A stretch of DNA of 64,000 nucleotides, from assembly GCF_032773895.1 (NCBI RefSeq), contig NZ_CP120416.1, positions 4,307,001 through 4,371,000 on the forward strand, written 5' to 3'. This document shows positions 27,093 to 34,590 of the stretch, in pieces. Positions within the stretch are counted from its first letter, which is position 1; every line of letters begins with the position of its first letter. The stretch comes from Teredinibacter sp. KSP-S5-2. Its GTDB lineage: Bacteria; Pseudomonadota; Gammaproteobacteria; Pseudomonadales; Cellvibrionaceae. The position numbers and the translations under genes are program-made. Under the pieces are notes generated by a model. It made no database searches. It saw only the letters and a program-made list of their open reading frames with translations, and was not told the DNA's origin.

Positions 27093-27788
27093 CTATTTCA
27101 CAGTCACAATCACTTTGGCCACCGGGTTTAACCAGCGATGAATTCTGGCGTCCACATCGCTCGCTCCACCTGCCGCATCCGTATCCCCAATATTTCCTCG
27201 ATGAATATGCACGCTATTATTATTTTCTATGGTCGTCACACCGGTTCCATTCATACCACCGTTAGCGCCTGGGTTAGCCGGTATTCCAGGTGTACCCGGT
27301 GCGCCACCACCATTAACAATTTCATCGTTTACTTCGGTACCCGCATCATAGGCATTGAGATATAAAGTATAGTCGCCAGGCTGCTCCGGGATTGACCATG
27401 CATCTAACCCGACAAAACCATCGTTGGTCGGCAACAGCATTGCCAAAATACTCAAATATTTTTGATCTCCGGTATCAAAACTCATGGTCATGGCTGTACT
27501 GCCGGGAGCCAATAAACCCGCAGCGGGGTTTTCCACACTACTGCCCCCCAATGCTGAAACAGCACTCGCCAACCCGGAGATATCGCCCCCTTCTGCCATT
27601 GCCTGCAGCTCCGGGCTGGCGGTACTGCCTAACTCGAATAAATGCACATCCCCGTGGGCACTGATTAATAATGGCGTGAAGTAAATACCCTGAGTTAAAT
27701 TCGTAATGGAAATATCTACCGTTGCCGAATAGCTGTTTACTGAAACCAAGCCAAACAGCGAAGCTGTAATAAATGTTTTGAATGTCAT
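27093..27788 (-). CDS. secreted spondin_N-domain protein
   Basis: A 231-residue protein with a signal peptide (cleavage near SYS-A, residue 22) and a spondin_N domain: VDISITNLTQGIYFTPLLISAHG, LAEGGDIS-like MAEGGDISGL, LLAPGSTAMTMSF, MLLPTNDGFVGLDAW and LNAYDAGTEVNDE. A Gly/Pro-rich loop (GGGAPGTPGIPANPG) interrupts the last part. Eukaryotic spondin_N binds extracellular matrix; the bacterial role is unknown. It is the first gene of a minus-strand operon with the spondin lipoprotein, a response regulator, a kinase and possibly the GIY-YIG gene. Confidence 0.9.
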   Translation of the reverse strand: MTFKTFITASLFGLVSVNSYSATVDISITNLTQGIYFTPLLISAHGDVHLFELGSTASPELQAMAEGGDISGLASAVSALGGSSVENPAAGLLAPGSTAMTMSFDTGDQKYLSILAMLLPTNDGFVGLDAWSIPEQPGDYTLYLNAYDAGTEVNDEIVNGGGAPGTPGIPANPGANGGMNGTGVTTIENNNSVHIHRGNIGDTDAAGGASDVDARIHRWLNPVAKVIVTVK

Positions 27789-27836
27789 TGCACTACCCTC
27801 TTACCGATACAGTTCAGGCAGTCTAAAAAAGAAAAG

Positions 27837-27873
27837 TCGTGACCACGTCACAAAAAAATCACTTTTTTATCAC
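27837..27873 (-). promoter_or_regulatory. 11-bp-phased direct repeats, candidate response-regulator site
   Basis: On the plus strand TCGT, TCAC, TCAC and TCAC begin at 27837, 27848, 27859 and 27870, exactly 11 bp apart; on the gene strand they read GTGA-N7-GTGA-N7-GTGA. The array sits 50-85 bp before the ATG of the first spondin gene. OmpR/PhoB-family regulators bind tandem 10-11-bp direct repeats, and this operon encodes one, so autoregulation is likely. A GTGAC-CAC-GTCAC palindrome (27839-27851) overlaps. Confidence 0.55.
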
Positions 27874-28349
27874 ATATTTTCTGACTAATACGTCCAAGCC
27901 AAAATGAGAAAAAAATGGATACAATGCTGCTATATTCGACGTTTGACTTATAGCAGTAGCTTATTTGGCGCATGCATCGCAATGACGTTACGAGTGAAAA
28001 AATGCACACTATGCAATCAGCATGTAACAAAGAAGGCTTGATATAGGCTAAGGCAATATAAAAGCCACAAAAGGGATGTTAATCTACGGAAGTTTTTCAC
28101 AGACACAAACGCTGCTTTGTGAATAAATTGAGCCTGGACCATAGGTCGATATATAAGTACGAATAAAAATCGATTATCACGCATCACTCGATAAAGCATC
28201 TGGATAGTTCACAACACCTGTTAATTATCCACAACCCCTCCCAACGGAACCCACTGGAAAACGTGGCAGATTTTTTGTTTTTCATCAGGAACCTTGGCGA
28301 GATTTTTCCAAGTCGTAACGCAATAAACACAATAAAAGGATAGCGATTT
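27874..28349. other. divergent intergenic region, spondin operon / chitinase
   Basis: About 480 bp beyond the direct repeats. Several short open frames exist on the minus strand but none has a ribosome-binding site or a recognisable product. The promoter of the chitinase gene should be here; AAGGA lies about 10 nt before its ATG. No hairpin or riboswitch-like structure was recognised. Confidence 0.45.
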
Positions 28350-30062
28350 ATGATAAAACAACTGTATCAATTCATGCTGGCTACCGGCGCGCTCACCGCA
28401 GTCAATGCTGTGGCAATCGACTGCAGCAGCCGTGACGTTTGGGCAGCAGCACAAGCCTACTCCGGCGGCGCTCAAGTCCAGCATAATAACAATGGCTACA
28501 CCGCAGCCTACTGGACACAAGGCAATGACCCGGAAGCCAACTCCGGCCCATGGGAAGCCTGGAAATTCGATGGTGCGTGCAACAGTTCTTCCAGCTCGTC
28601 TTCATCCAGTTCAAGCAGCAGCTCTTCTTCGAGCAGTTCATCGTCCAGCTCCAGCAGCAGTTCCTCTTCGAGCAGCTCTTCATCCAGTTCCAGTAGCAGC
28701 AGTAGCTCTTCTTCCTCCAGCAGCTCGTCATCGTCCAGCGGCGGCTCAACCTGTACTCAATACGTACCAGGAACCAGCTACGCGGTAGGGCAAGTAGTTA
28801 CCAATGCAGGCGCAAACTACACCTGTGAAATTGCCGGTTGGTGTTCATCCGATGCGGACTGGGCTTACGCTCCAGGCACGGGTTTGTACTGGGATATGGC
28901 ATGGGATCTTGGCGGCACCTGCAGCAGCTCTTCCAGCTCAAGCAGCAGCTCGTCTTCATCCAGCAGCTCTTCGTCCAGCTCAAGCAGTAGCAGTTCATCT
29001 TCGTCCAGCAGTTCTTCATCCAGTTCCAGCAGCAGTAGTTCTTCTTCCTCCAGCTCGTCTTCATCAAGCTCCGGTGGCAGTAGCGTAAAACTGGTTGGCT
29101 ACTATGAGAACTGGCATTGGCCTCGTCAGGTGATGACTGATATTCCTAACTACAACGTGCTCAACATTGCCTTCCCTAAAACCAATGCTGACGGAAGTTT
29201 AAAGCTTACCAATGCGGACTACACGCAAAACAACCCGACCCCGGAAGAAGTCGCAGCAGCAAAAGCCCAGGGTAAAAAAGTCTTGCTATCTATCGGTGGC
29301 GCGGCGGATCAGCTATACCTGACCAGCCAGTCTCACGAAGATAACTTTGTTAATTCCTTCATCGCCATTGCAACAGAATATGGCCTGGACGGCATCGATA
29401 TTGATACCGAAAAAGGTTTGTCGACCAACCCGGACACATTGATCCACGCTGACAACCCGCAATACTCTGCCGATCACCTGGTGCGTGCAATTCGACGAAT
29501 CAAGGCACACTTTGGCCCAGACTTTTTGCTCACCATGGCTCCAGAAACGGCCCACACCATCGGTGCAAACACACCAACCAACTGGCTTGGCAGCATTAAC
29601 TGGGGCGTTTATTTGCCACTGATTAATGAGTTGCGCAATGAAATTTCCTGGGTACAAATGCAGTACTACAACACTGGTTCAATGCCCGGCATCGACCGTA
29701 ACCGTTTCTTCGATTCTGCAACACAAGATGGTTTGGTCGCCTGGACAGAAGCCATGATCGAAGGCTTCGACATTGCCAGTACCGGTACTCGCTACCTTGG
29801 TTTACCGCAGGAAAAAGTGGTAATTGGTTTACCGGCTTCCGGTTCATCAAGCGCTGCTGGAAGTGGTTATACCGACCCCGCGATTGTGAAAGCCGCAATT
29901 AAATGTTTGCGCACATTGCAATGTGGCGGTGGCTACACACCAGCGAAAGCCTATCCGAATCTGGGTGGTGTGATGGCTTGGTCCGCGAAAGAAGATGAGC
30001 TTGTGAATTACTTCTTCTCCAACGGCGTAGCAGCTTGTGTGTTAAATAATCAATGTAACTAA
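28350..30062 (+). CDS. secreted GH18 chitinase with two carbohydrate-binding modules and poly-Ser linkers
   Basis: A 570-residue modular enzyme. Domains in order: signal peptide (about 1-22); CBM5/12-type chitin-binding module (24-77, with VWAAAQAYSGGAQVQHNNNG and AAYWTQG); a 52-Ser linker (79-130); a second module (about 133-191, AGWCSSDADWAYAPGTG.YW), which resembles CBM73; a 50-Ser linker (192-241); and a GH18 barrel (about 248-570). The catalytic motif DGIDIDTE spans 347-354, with Glu354 the acid/base, so it should be active. It would hydrolyse chitin outside the cell. Poly-Ser linkers are typical of Cellvibrionaceae. All six serine codons are mixed in the linkers. A strong terminator follows. 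Confidence 0.95.
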   Translation: MIKQLYQFMLATGALTAVNAVAIDCSSRDVWAAAQAYSGGAQVQHNNNGYTAAYWTQGNDPEANSGPWEAWKFDGACNSSSSSSSSSSSSSSSSSSSSSSSSSSSSSSSSSSSSSSSSSSSSSSSSSSSSGGSTCTQYVPGTSYAVGQVVTNAGANYTCEIAGWCSSDADWAYAPGTGLYWDMAWDLGGTCSSSSSSSSSSSSSSSSSSSSSSSSSSSSSSSSSSSSSSSSSSSSSSSSSSGGSSVKLVGYYENWHWPRQVMTDIPNYNVLNIAFPKTNADGSLKLTNADYTQNNPTPEEVAAAKAQGKKVLLSIGGAADQLYLTSQSHEDNFVNSFIAIATEYGLDGIDIDTEKGLSTNPDTLIHADNPQYSADHLVRAIRRIKAHFGPDFLLTMAPETAHTIGANTPTNWLGSINWGVYLPLINELRNEISWVQMQYYNTGSMPGIDRNRFFDSATQDGLVAWTEAMIEGFDIASTGTRYLGLPQEKVVIGLPASGSSSAAGSGYTDPAIVKAAIKCLRTLQCGGGYTPAKAYPNLGGVMAWSAKEDELVNYFFSNGVAACVLNNQCN

Positions 30063-30083
30063 AGATTTCCTCTTCTTGATCAA

Positions 30084-30108
30084 GGCCCCCAACTTGGGGG
30101 CTTTTTTT
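30084..30108 (+). terminator. rho-independent terminator of the chitinase gene
   Basis: A G+C-rich stem (GCCCCCAA pairing with TTGGGGGC around a 3-nt loop) followed by seven T, 21 bp past the chitinase stop codon. Confidence 0.92.
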
Positions 30109-30535
30109 GGCCAAAAAATCTGAACCCTCGAAATAAACACAAACAAAACGATCGTTTACGTTATATAAACAATTAAAAGCCATGCAGCAGGCAACAATCC
30201 AATTATATTACATATAATTTATACAGAATAATAAACAGACTTATTGAACAAAGTAGAATCGATCATATCTATTTTTAACCAGATAATAGTCGCTAAATAA
30301 ATTCTCTTATCAGCAACTCTTCATACACTCAAAAAATTACTTTTTATTCAAATAAAACAAAAACAAAACAACTTGCTCACTAAGCAGGCTTACATTAAAA
30401 AGCACCTAAAAAACATTCTTATTTCACACGCCAAAATTAAACTCAAAACCCATCACCCACTTTACATGCAGTATTGAATGCATAGAATTGCCGCGCAATT
30501 TTGCAACCACACATCTCAATTTAACAAGGACTTTT
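30109..30535 (+). other. AT-rich region before the cytochrome gene
   Basis: About 430 bp, very rich in A and T, without a plausible gene. The promoter of the di-haem cytochrome must lie here; AAGGA directly precedes its ATG. No other structure was seen. Confidence 0.45.
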
Positions 30536-32341
30536 ATGTTTAAGCAGATAGCCTTATCTTGCCTGCTACTTACCTCTTTTTTTTCCACTCTAAGTTATGC
30601 CAACAACAACGATGCCCTCGAAGTTGCATACAACAAATTTAAAAACGACCTAAACGGCGACCTAATATTTCAAAATCTTCACCGCTTTGGTTTCGGTTAC
30701 AACCCACTTTTAAATACGACAGACGATAAAATCACCGGTTTTATTGAATTAAACTTTGCCACTCAACAGGCATCCGGCGAAATAAACAGCACCGACCCCA
30801 CTCTCCAAGCTGACCTATGGTTAGTAAGAAACACTGTCGGCAGCAATGGAACAGTTAGACCGGAAATCATTGATACGCGAATAAAAGTGGGGGAGTTTGT
30901 ATTTAACGGCAACAACAAACATATTGTTGCACCCGTCAACTTTAACGTTGAATTTGACTTTGACTTCGTCATAGTCACACCACGCGGTGTGGATCCCGTC
31001 AATGGTGTACTTGCTTCCGGCGCACGCACCTTGTTTGAAAAACGTTTCTATCGGGAAAAATTCAACCAACCGAGTAATTTTGCCAGCCTAAATGCTGAAG
31101 GCACTGTTGCCGCAACCGATGACGAGCTGGTCAAATTTGGTGCACACCTGTTCTTTAACGAAACCTTCGGCGGGAACGGCCGCACATGCGGAACCTGTCA
31201 TCGTGCAGAAAATAATTTCTCACTGGATGCGGATTTCATCGCCACTCTCGACAGTAACGACCCATTATTCGTTCACGAAAGAGTGCCTCAACTTGCCTTG
31301 TTAGAAGACGCAACATTACTGCGCACGGAAGGTTTAATTAAAGAAAACATCGACGGTTTCGATGACCTGGCCAACAAATTTGTAATGCGTTCTGTCAACC
31401 ATTTATCGAGCATCGCTGTCGTTGTCAGTAGAGCTTCCAATACCGATCCAACACCTCACGGTTTGGGCTGGAGCGGCGACGGCTCACCTGGGCGTGGAAC
31501 ACTGGCTGAGTTTGTATTTGGTGCAATAAACCAACACTTCCCTCTTTCACTTAATCGTACACCCGGCACCGATTTTAGAATCCCCCGTCAACGCGAAGTG
31601 GAAGCACTTGAAGCATTTCAACTTTCAATTGGTCAGCAGGATTTTGTCAACGGCATGTTTGCAATTACCTTCCGTAACCAAACAACACAAAACGGTATGA
31701 ACATTATGCTCAGCGATTCATGCTTCGCCTGCCACGGTAGCATGTTCGAAAACAACGCCGAATTTGACACGGGTACCGTTAATCGTCCATCCGCATCGCA
31801 CTTACCGTTTGATGATGGAAACGATTTTGAGGGAAGCGAAGACTTTAACTCACAAACGCTACTCCATGCAGCCGACACTGCACCATACTTCCACAACAAT
31901 AGCGCGCAAACCTTAGAAGAGGCGATTCTGCATTATGCTTCCGATGCATTTGCCCTATCCCCCGAAGGCAATCGATTTGGCAAAATCGAATTTACCCCCA
32001 CACAACTGGCTGACATCACAGACTTTATGCGTTCGGTAAATGTTCTGGACAACATGCAACAAGTCCGTAAAAACTTTACCTATATTGCCGCCAACCCGGA
32101 CAAAGATTCGGACGCAATAGTCGCGATGTGTAAAGGTGACCTGAATGATGTTATTCGGGTATTAGACGACCAAAACCTTTACCCACAGCTAAAAGCGCAG
32201 ATACAACAAGTGATTGCGGTATTGGAGATGGCAAAAGACTTTACCGGAGCGAATAAAACCAGCTACTTTAATTATATGATTGATGTACTAACAGCAGGAA
32301 AAGACCAGATTATGTTGGAAAATCCAGCTCAGGTTTTTTAA
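30536..32341 (+). CDS. di-haem cytochrome c peroxidase/MauG-like exported protein
   Basis: A 601-residue protein from the ATG at 30536 (AAGGA 5 nt upstream; an in-frame ATG at 30488 has none). A signal peptide ends near SYA (residue 22). Two haem-c sites are present: CGTCH at 218-222 and CFACH at 396-400. Sequence around the first (GAHLFFNETFGGNGRTCGTCHR) and the late TAPYFHNNSAQTLEEAI stretch match the bacterial di-haem cytochrome c peroxidase/MauG family. The protein is much longer than CcpA (about 340 residues), with an extra N-terminal ~180 residues of unknown fold. It is periplasmic and may reduce peroxide or oxidise a protein or small molecule. A near-perfect terminator follows. Confidence 0.88.
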   Translation: MFKQIALSCLLLTSFFSTLSYANNNDALEVAYNKFKNDLNGDLIFQNLHRFGFGYNPLLNTTDDKITGFIELNFATQQASGEINSTDPTLQADLWLVRNTVGSNGTVRPEIIDTRIKVGEFVFNGNNKHIVAPVNFNVEFDFDFVIVTPRGVDPVNGVLASGARTLFEKRFYREKFNQPSNFASLNAEGTVAATDDELVKFGAHLFFNETFGGNGRTCGTCHRAENNFSLDADFIATLDSNDPLFVHERVPQLALLEDATLLRTEGLIKENIDGFDDLANKFVMRSVNHLSSIAVVVSRASNTDPTPHGLGWSGDGSPGRGTLAEFVFGAINQHFPLSLNRTPGTDFRIPRQREVEALEAFQLSIGQQDFVNGMFAITFRNQTTQNGMNIMLSDSCFACHGSMFENNAEFDTGTVNRPSASHLPFDDGNDFEGSEDFNSQTLLHAADTAPYFHNNSAQTLEEAILHYASDAFALSPEGNRFGKIEFTPTQLADITDFMRSVNVLDNMQQVRKNFTYIAANPDKDSDAIVAMCKGDLNDVIRVLDDQNLYPQLKAQIQQVIAVLEMAKDFTGANKTSYFNYMIDVLTAGKDQIMLENPAQVF

Positions 32342-32352
32342 CTCGCACGCAT

Positions 32353-32382
32353 AAAAAAGGGCAATAACCATTGCCCTTTTTT
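32353..32382 (+). terminator. bidirectional rho-independent terminator
   Basis: A perfect 13-bp stem (AAAAAAGGGCAAT/ATTGCCCTTTTTT) with an AACC loop lies 11 bp past the cytochrome stop. T runs exist in both directions, so it can also serve the convergent minus-strand DUF2846 gene. Confidence 0.92.
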
Positions 32383-32489
32383 ACCCATTATTTACGCAAA
32401 TATATTTCATATTTTGGGGAAGCTACCCGTCACGAACCTTTTTAACCTAAATTAGGAATTCATCAGCGATAGAACTTCACTCTTTGAAC

Positions 32490-32969
32490 TTATTTTTTAC
32501 TTAATTTTAGCGACGAAATTTCTTGCTTTGCAACACTATCATCCATTTGCACCAAGTTGTATTCTCTTTGCCCTAAGGCCACACCAAAAGCGACTGCCAT
32601 AGTTATGGCATATTCCATATTAACAATTGGACCAATATTCCACTTAAGAAAGTATTGTTTACCTTTCTCCAAATTCAGTTCCAGCGTTTCCTCCGTGAAC
32701 CCATATGACCCATCCCCTACTGTAATTTTTTGCGCTCCACTATCTAATTCATAAACAAGATAACCACCGTTCTTCAGACTGTCCCTTTTGGAATCATTAA
32801 TATAAACCGCAGGAGCAACACAACAGTTTACGGAACGGCTAATTCTGTAAACATACACAACAGCCGAATCTGTGCTCTTTGGAGAATACTGCTTATATAT
32901 CGGTCCGCTAGCTGCACAGCCAATAAGAGTACCAACAACAAAAATAAGCAAGACAATCCTGAAGACCAT
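32490..32969 (-). CDS. DUF2846-like lipoprotein
   Basis: A 159-residue lipoprotein (lipobox LIG-Cys18). The pattern AVVYVYR, then a bound-looking CC pair, PAVYINDSKRDSLKNGGYLVYELDSGAQKIT and a following beta-strand with YFLKW resembles DUF2846, a small beta-rich family of unknown function. It lies at the edge of the Rhs region, on the same strand as the Rhs gene, but nothing shows that it belongs to that system. Confidence 0.75.
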   Translation of the reverse strand: MVFRIVLLIFVVGTLIGCAASGPIYKQYSPKSTDSAVVYVYRISRSVNCCVAPAVYINDSKRDSLKNGGYLVYELDSGAQKITVGDGSYGFTEETLELNLEKGKQYFLKWNIGPIVNMEYAITMAVAFGVALGQREYNLVQMDDSVAKQEISSLKLSKK

Positions 32970-33215
32970 GATATTCCCCTTAGTTCAAATCATTATCATA
33001 TTTTAACAACCTGCGACTGGTACAGCAGTCTCATATCAACAACAGCAATATTATTAAAATTAATAAATATTAGTATTTCACCAATCTCTAGTAAACTGAG
33101 TTATTAAAATCACTCAATACGATATTGCTTTCCAATAAAACTAAGTCTTCCATTAAAAATAACATCCAGATTTAACAAAACGTACTAATCCTTTCCAAAT
33201 TCAAAAAACATTGAT
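32970..33215. other. AT-rich intergenic region
   Basis: About 250 bp without a plausible gene. It carries the minus-strand promoter for the DUF2846 gene (boxes not resolved) and runs into the insertion-sequence remnant at 33216. Confidence 0.4.
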
Positions 33216-33313
33216 TACTCTAAAAACACGCTTAAGTTTTCTGACTACTCGCCGGAAAGCCACTACCATGATCTTTTTCAGCTCCCGCCCTTGGCTTAAA
33301 TCAGGAGTTCGCC
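33216..33313 (+). pseudogene. 3' remnant of a DD35E transposase gene (insertion-sequence scar)
   Basis: Translation of 33225-33299 gives NTLKFSDYSPESHYHDLFQL followed by PPLA-stop. It aligns with the C terminus of the intact transposase at 34709-35785 (NTLKLSDYSWESHCRGLFHL, then PSLG-stop). Upstream residues SK also match, and similarity continues past the stop (AATCAGGAGTTCGCC here, AATTAGCAATTCGCC there). The rest of the gene is missing. This is a decayed second copy from the same family, in the same orientation, 1.5 kb away on the other side of the orphan Rhs tip. Confidence 0.85.
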
Positions 33314-33324
33314 GGAACACCCTG

Positions 33325-33678
33325 TTATTTTATTTCTTTTGAATTACGACGTTGTTTGTGCGTACCCAACCACTTTTCATCAGTGGCTTTTTTTGTGTAG
33401 TTCACCAAAATCTCAAAATCCCTATACATATTACAACCAAAAAAAACTTTACCATTACGCTCTTCAAATTTATGACCGTAATGGCTTAGGACTTTTACAA
33501 TTCCAGATCTCATCGTTTCATCAATCCTTTCAGACCCAAGTTCTATCTGAATAGGGCTACTGTCGTTATTAAAATACGCAGGACGATATACACACATATC
33601 GTCTTCACCACCACTCCATGATAAAACAGAATAGAAAAAGGAAAAAAAGAAAATAGCAACTCCGACAAATACTTTCAT
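33325..33678 (-). CDS. small exported protein of unknown function
   Basis: A 117-residue protein from the ATG at 33678 (an in-frame start 5 codons upstream is also possible). The N terminus is a hydrophobic signal or anchor (VFVGVAIFFFSFFYSVLSW). The mature domain has two cysteines (MCVYRPAYF and VFFGCNMYRDFEILVNY) and a basic, polar C terminus. Its stop codon lies a few bases from the end of the transposase remnant. In an Rhs neighbourhood it could be an immunity gene for a lost tip; there is no direct support. Confidence 0.5.
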   Translation of the reverse strand: MKVFVGVAIFFFSFFYSVLSWSGGEDDMCVYRPAYFNNDSSPIQIELGSERIDETMRSGIVKVLSHYGHKFEERNGKVFFGCNMYRDFEILVNYTKKATDEKWLGTHKQRRNSKEIK

Positions 33679-33835
33679 TATCAGACCCAACATTATGTCT
33701 AGTTTTATTTCATATCAAATTTATTAGCATGACTAGATTTAATTAATTCTTATTTTCTCTGAATTATTAGCATAAAATTCTCTCAACCCACATATCAGAA
33801 ACACCATCTAGTTACCATATCTTTTCGCTTACCTT

Positions 33836-34216
33836 CTAAATATCTTCACTCTTACTAGATTCACCTTTATTTAAAACAAACATGACTATTGAACAATAAA
33901 AAACACAGACCGACATAAAACTGAAGACCAATTTTTCATAAACAGTACTATATACACCATACGAAACAGATATTGAAACAACCATAATTAAAACCACGTG
34001 CCAGAACCTTAACTCTGTTACGTATGAATAGATAGCTTTACCTAAGCGCAACTGACTCCATAAGGTCGTCAATGCAGGAATTATCAGAAAACTCAAATTA
34101 GCGGGGTAGCCGAACACAACCGAACAAACCCCGAAATACATGGTAAGAATTAATAGAATGAAGCAGAAACCGAACCCTTTACTCTCAAACTTGCAAGCCA
34201 TAGATAGGATTCCCAT
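33836..34216 (-). CDS. small multi-pass membrane protein, possible orphan Rhs immunity protein
   Basis: A 126-residue protein with about four transmembrane helices (FGFCFILLILTMYFGVC; LSFLIIPALTTLW; WHVVLIMVVSISVSY; LVFSFMSVCVFYCSIVMFVL). The start may be the ATG at 34216 or one at 34201, which has GGGA upstream. It lies about 100 bp after the displaced Rhs tip on the same strand, the position an immunity gene takes. The immunity candidate of the intact toxin is also a small membrane protein. I infer, without sequence proof, that it protected against the displaced tip. Confidence 0.5.
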   Translation of the reverse strand: MGILSMACKFESKGFGFCFILLILTMYFGVCSVVFGYPANLSFLIIPALTTLWSQLRLGKAIYSYVTELRFWHVVLIMVVSISVSYGVYSTVYEKLVFSFMSVCVFYCSIVMFVLNKGESSKSEDI

Positions 34217-34314
34217 TCAAACCATAATTCAATTTCTTTATAAACTTTCCGGAAAGAAAGTGTATTAATTTAAAGAGTATCTCTGCCACTGGCTACCCCC
34301 ATAAAACCAACAAA

Positions 34315-34590
34315 TCAAATTCCACCCCATTTTGCCAAAAGAAACGCTAAATATCGAGCCACCATTTCTACGACAATCGTCGAACCATCGGCTTTGGTGA
34401 CTGATACATTCGTGTAATTCAGCTTTCCCCCTCTCCCGTTATAATCAATCGTATAGCAAATCCCCGGAACGCATGGATCTTCCTTTCTCGTCGACTTTTC
34501 ATTCTCAACACTATACCCCGTCGGATCCGTCCCCGCTAATGGGTTATTTAAAATGTAGCTGTAGGGGTTAATGCCTTGTTAATTAGCCGA
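34315..34590 (-). pseudogene. displaced Rhs core-plus-tip fragment (orphan toxin tip)
   Basis: Read on the minus strand, this stretch encodes INPYSYILNNPLAGTDPTGY, nearly identical to the core end of the intact Rhs gene (INSYSYIMNNPLAGTDPTGY). About 67 unrelated residues follow, with CVPGICYTIDYNG and a VSVTKADGSTIVVEMVARYL stretch, and then TGA at 34315. No start codon precedes it, and the serine expected before QGIN is a TAA at 34579. It is therefore a detached, untranslated tip cassette cut just upstream of the hypervariable junction. The insertion sequence at about 34600-35860 separates it from the present Rhs gene. Confidence 0.88.

Noticed and set aside
28402-29088. Long open frames in other frames across the poly-Ser regions (Trp/Cys/Lys-rich or Ala/Pro-rich)
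   Set aside because: They are shadows of the poly-Ser codons; the GH18 frame has clear domains.
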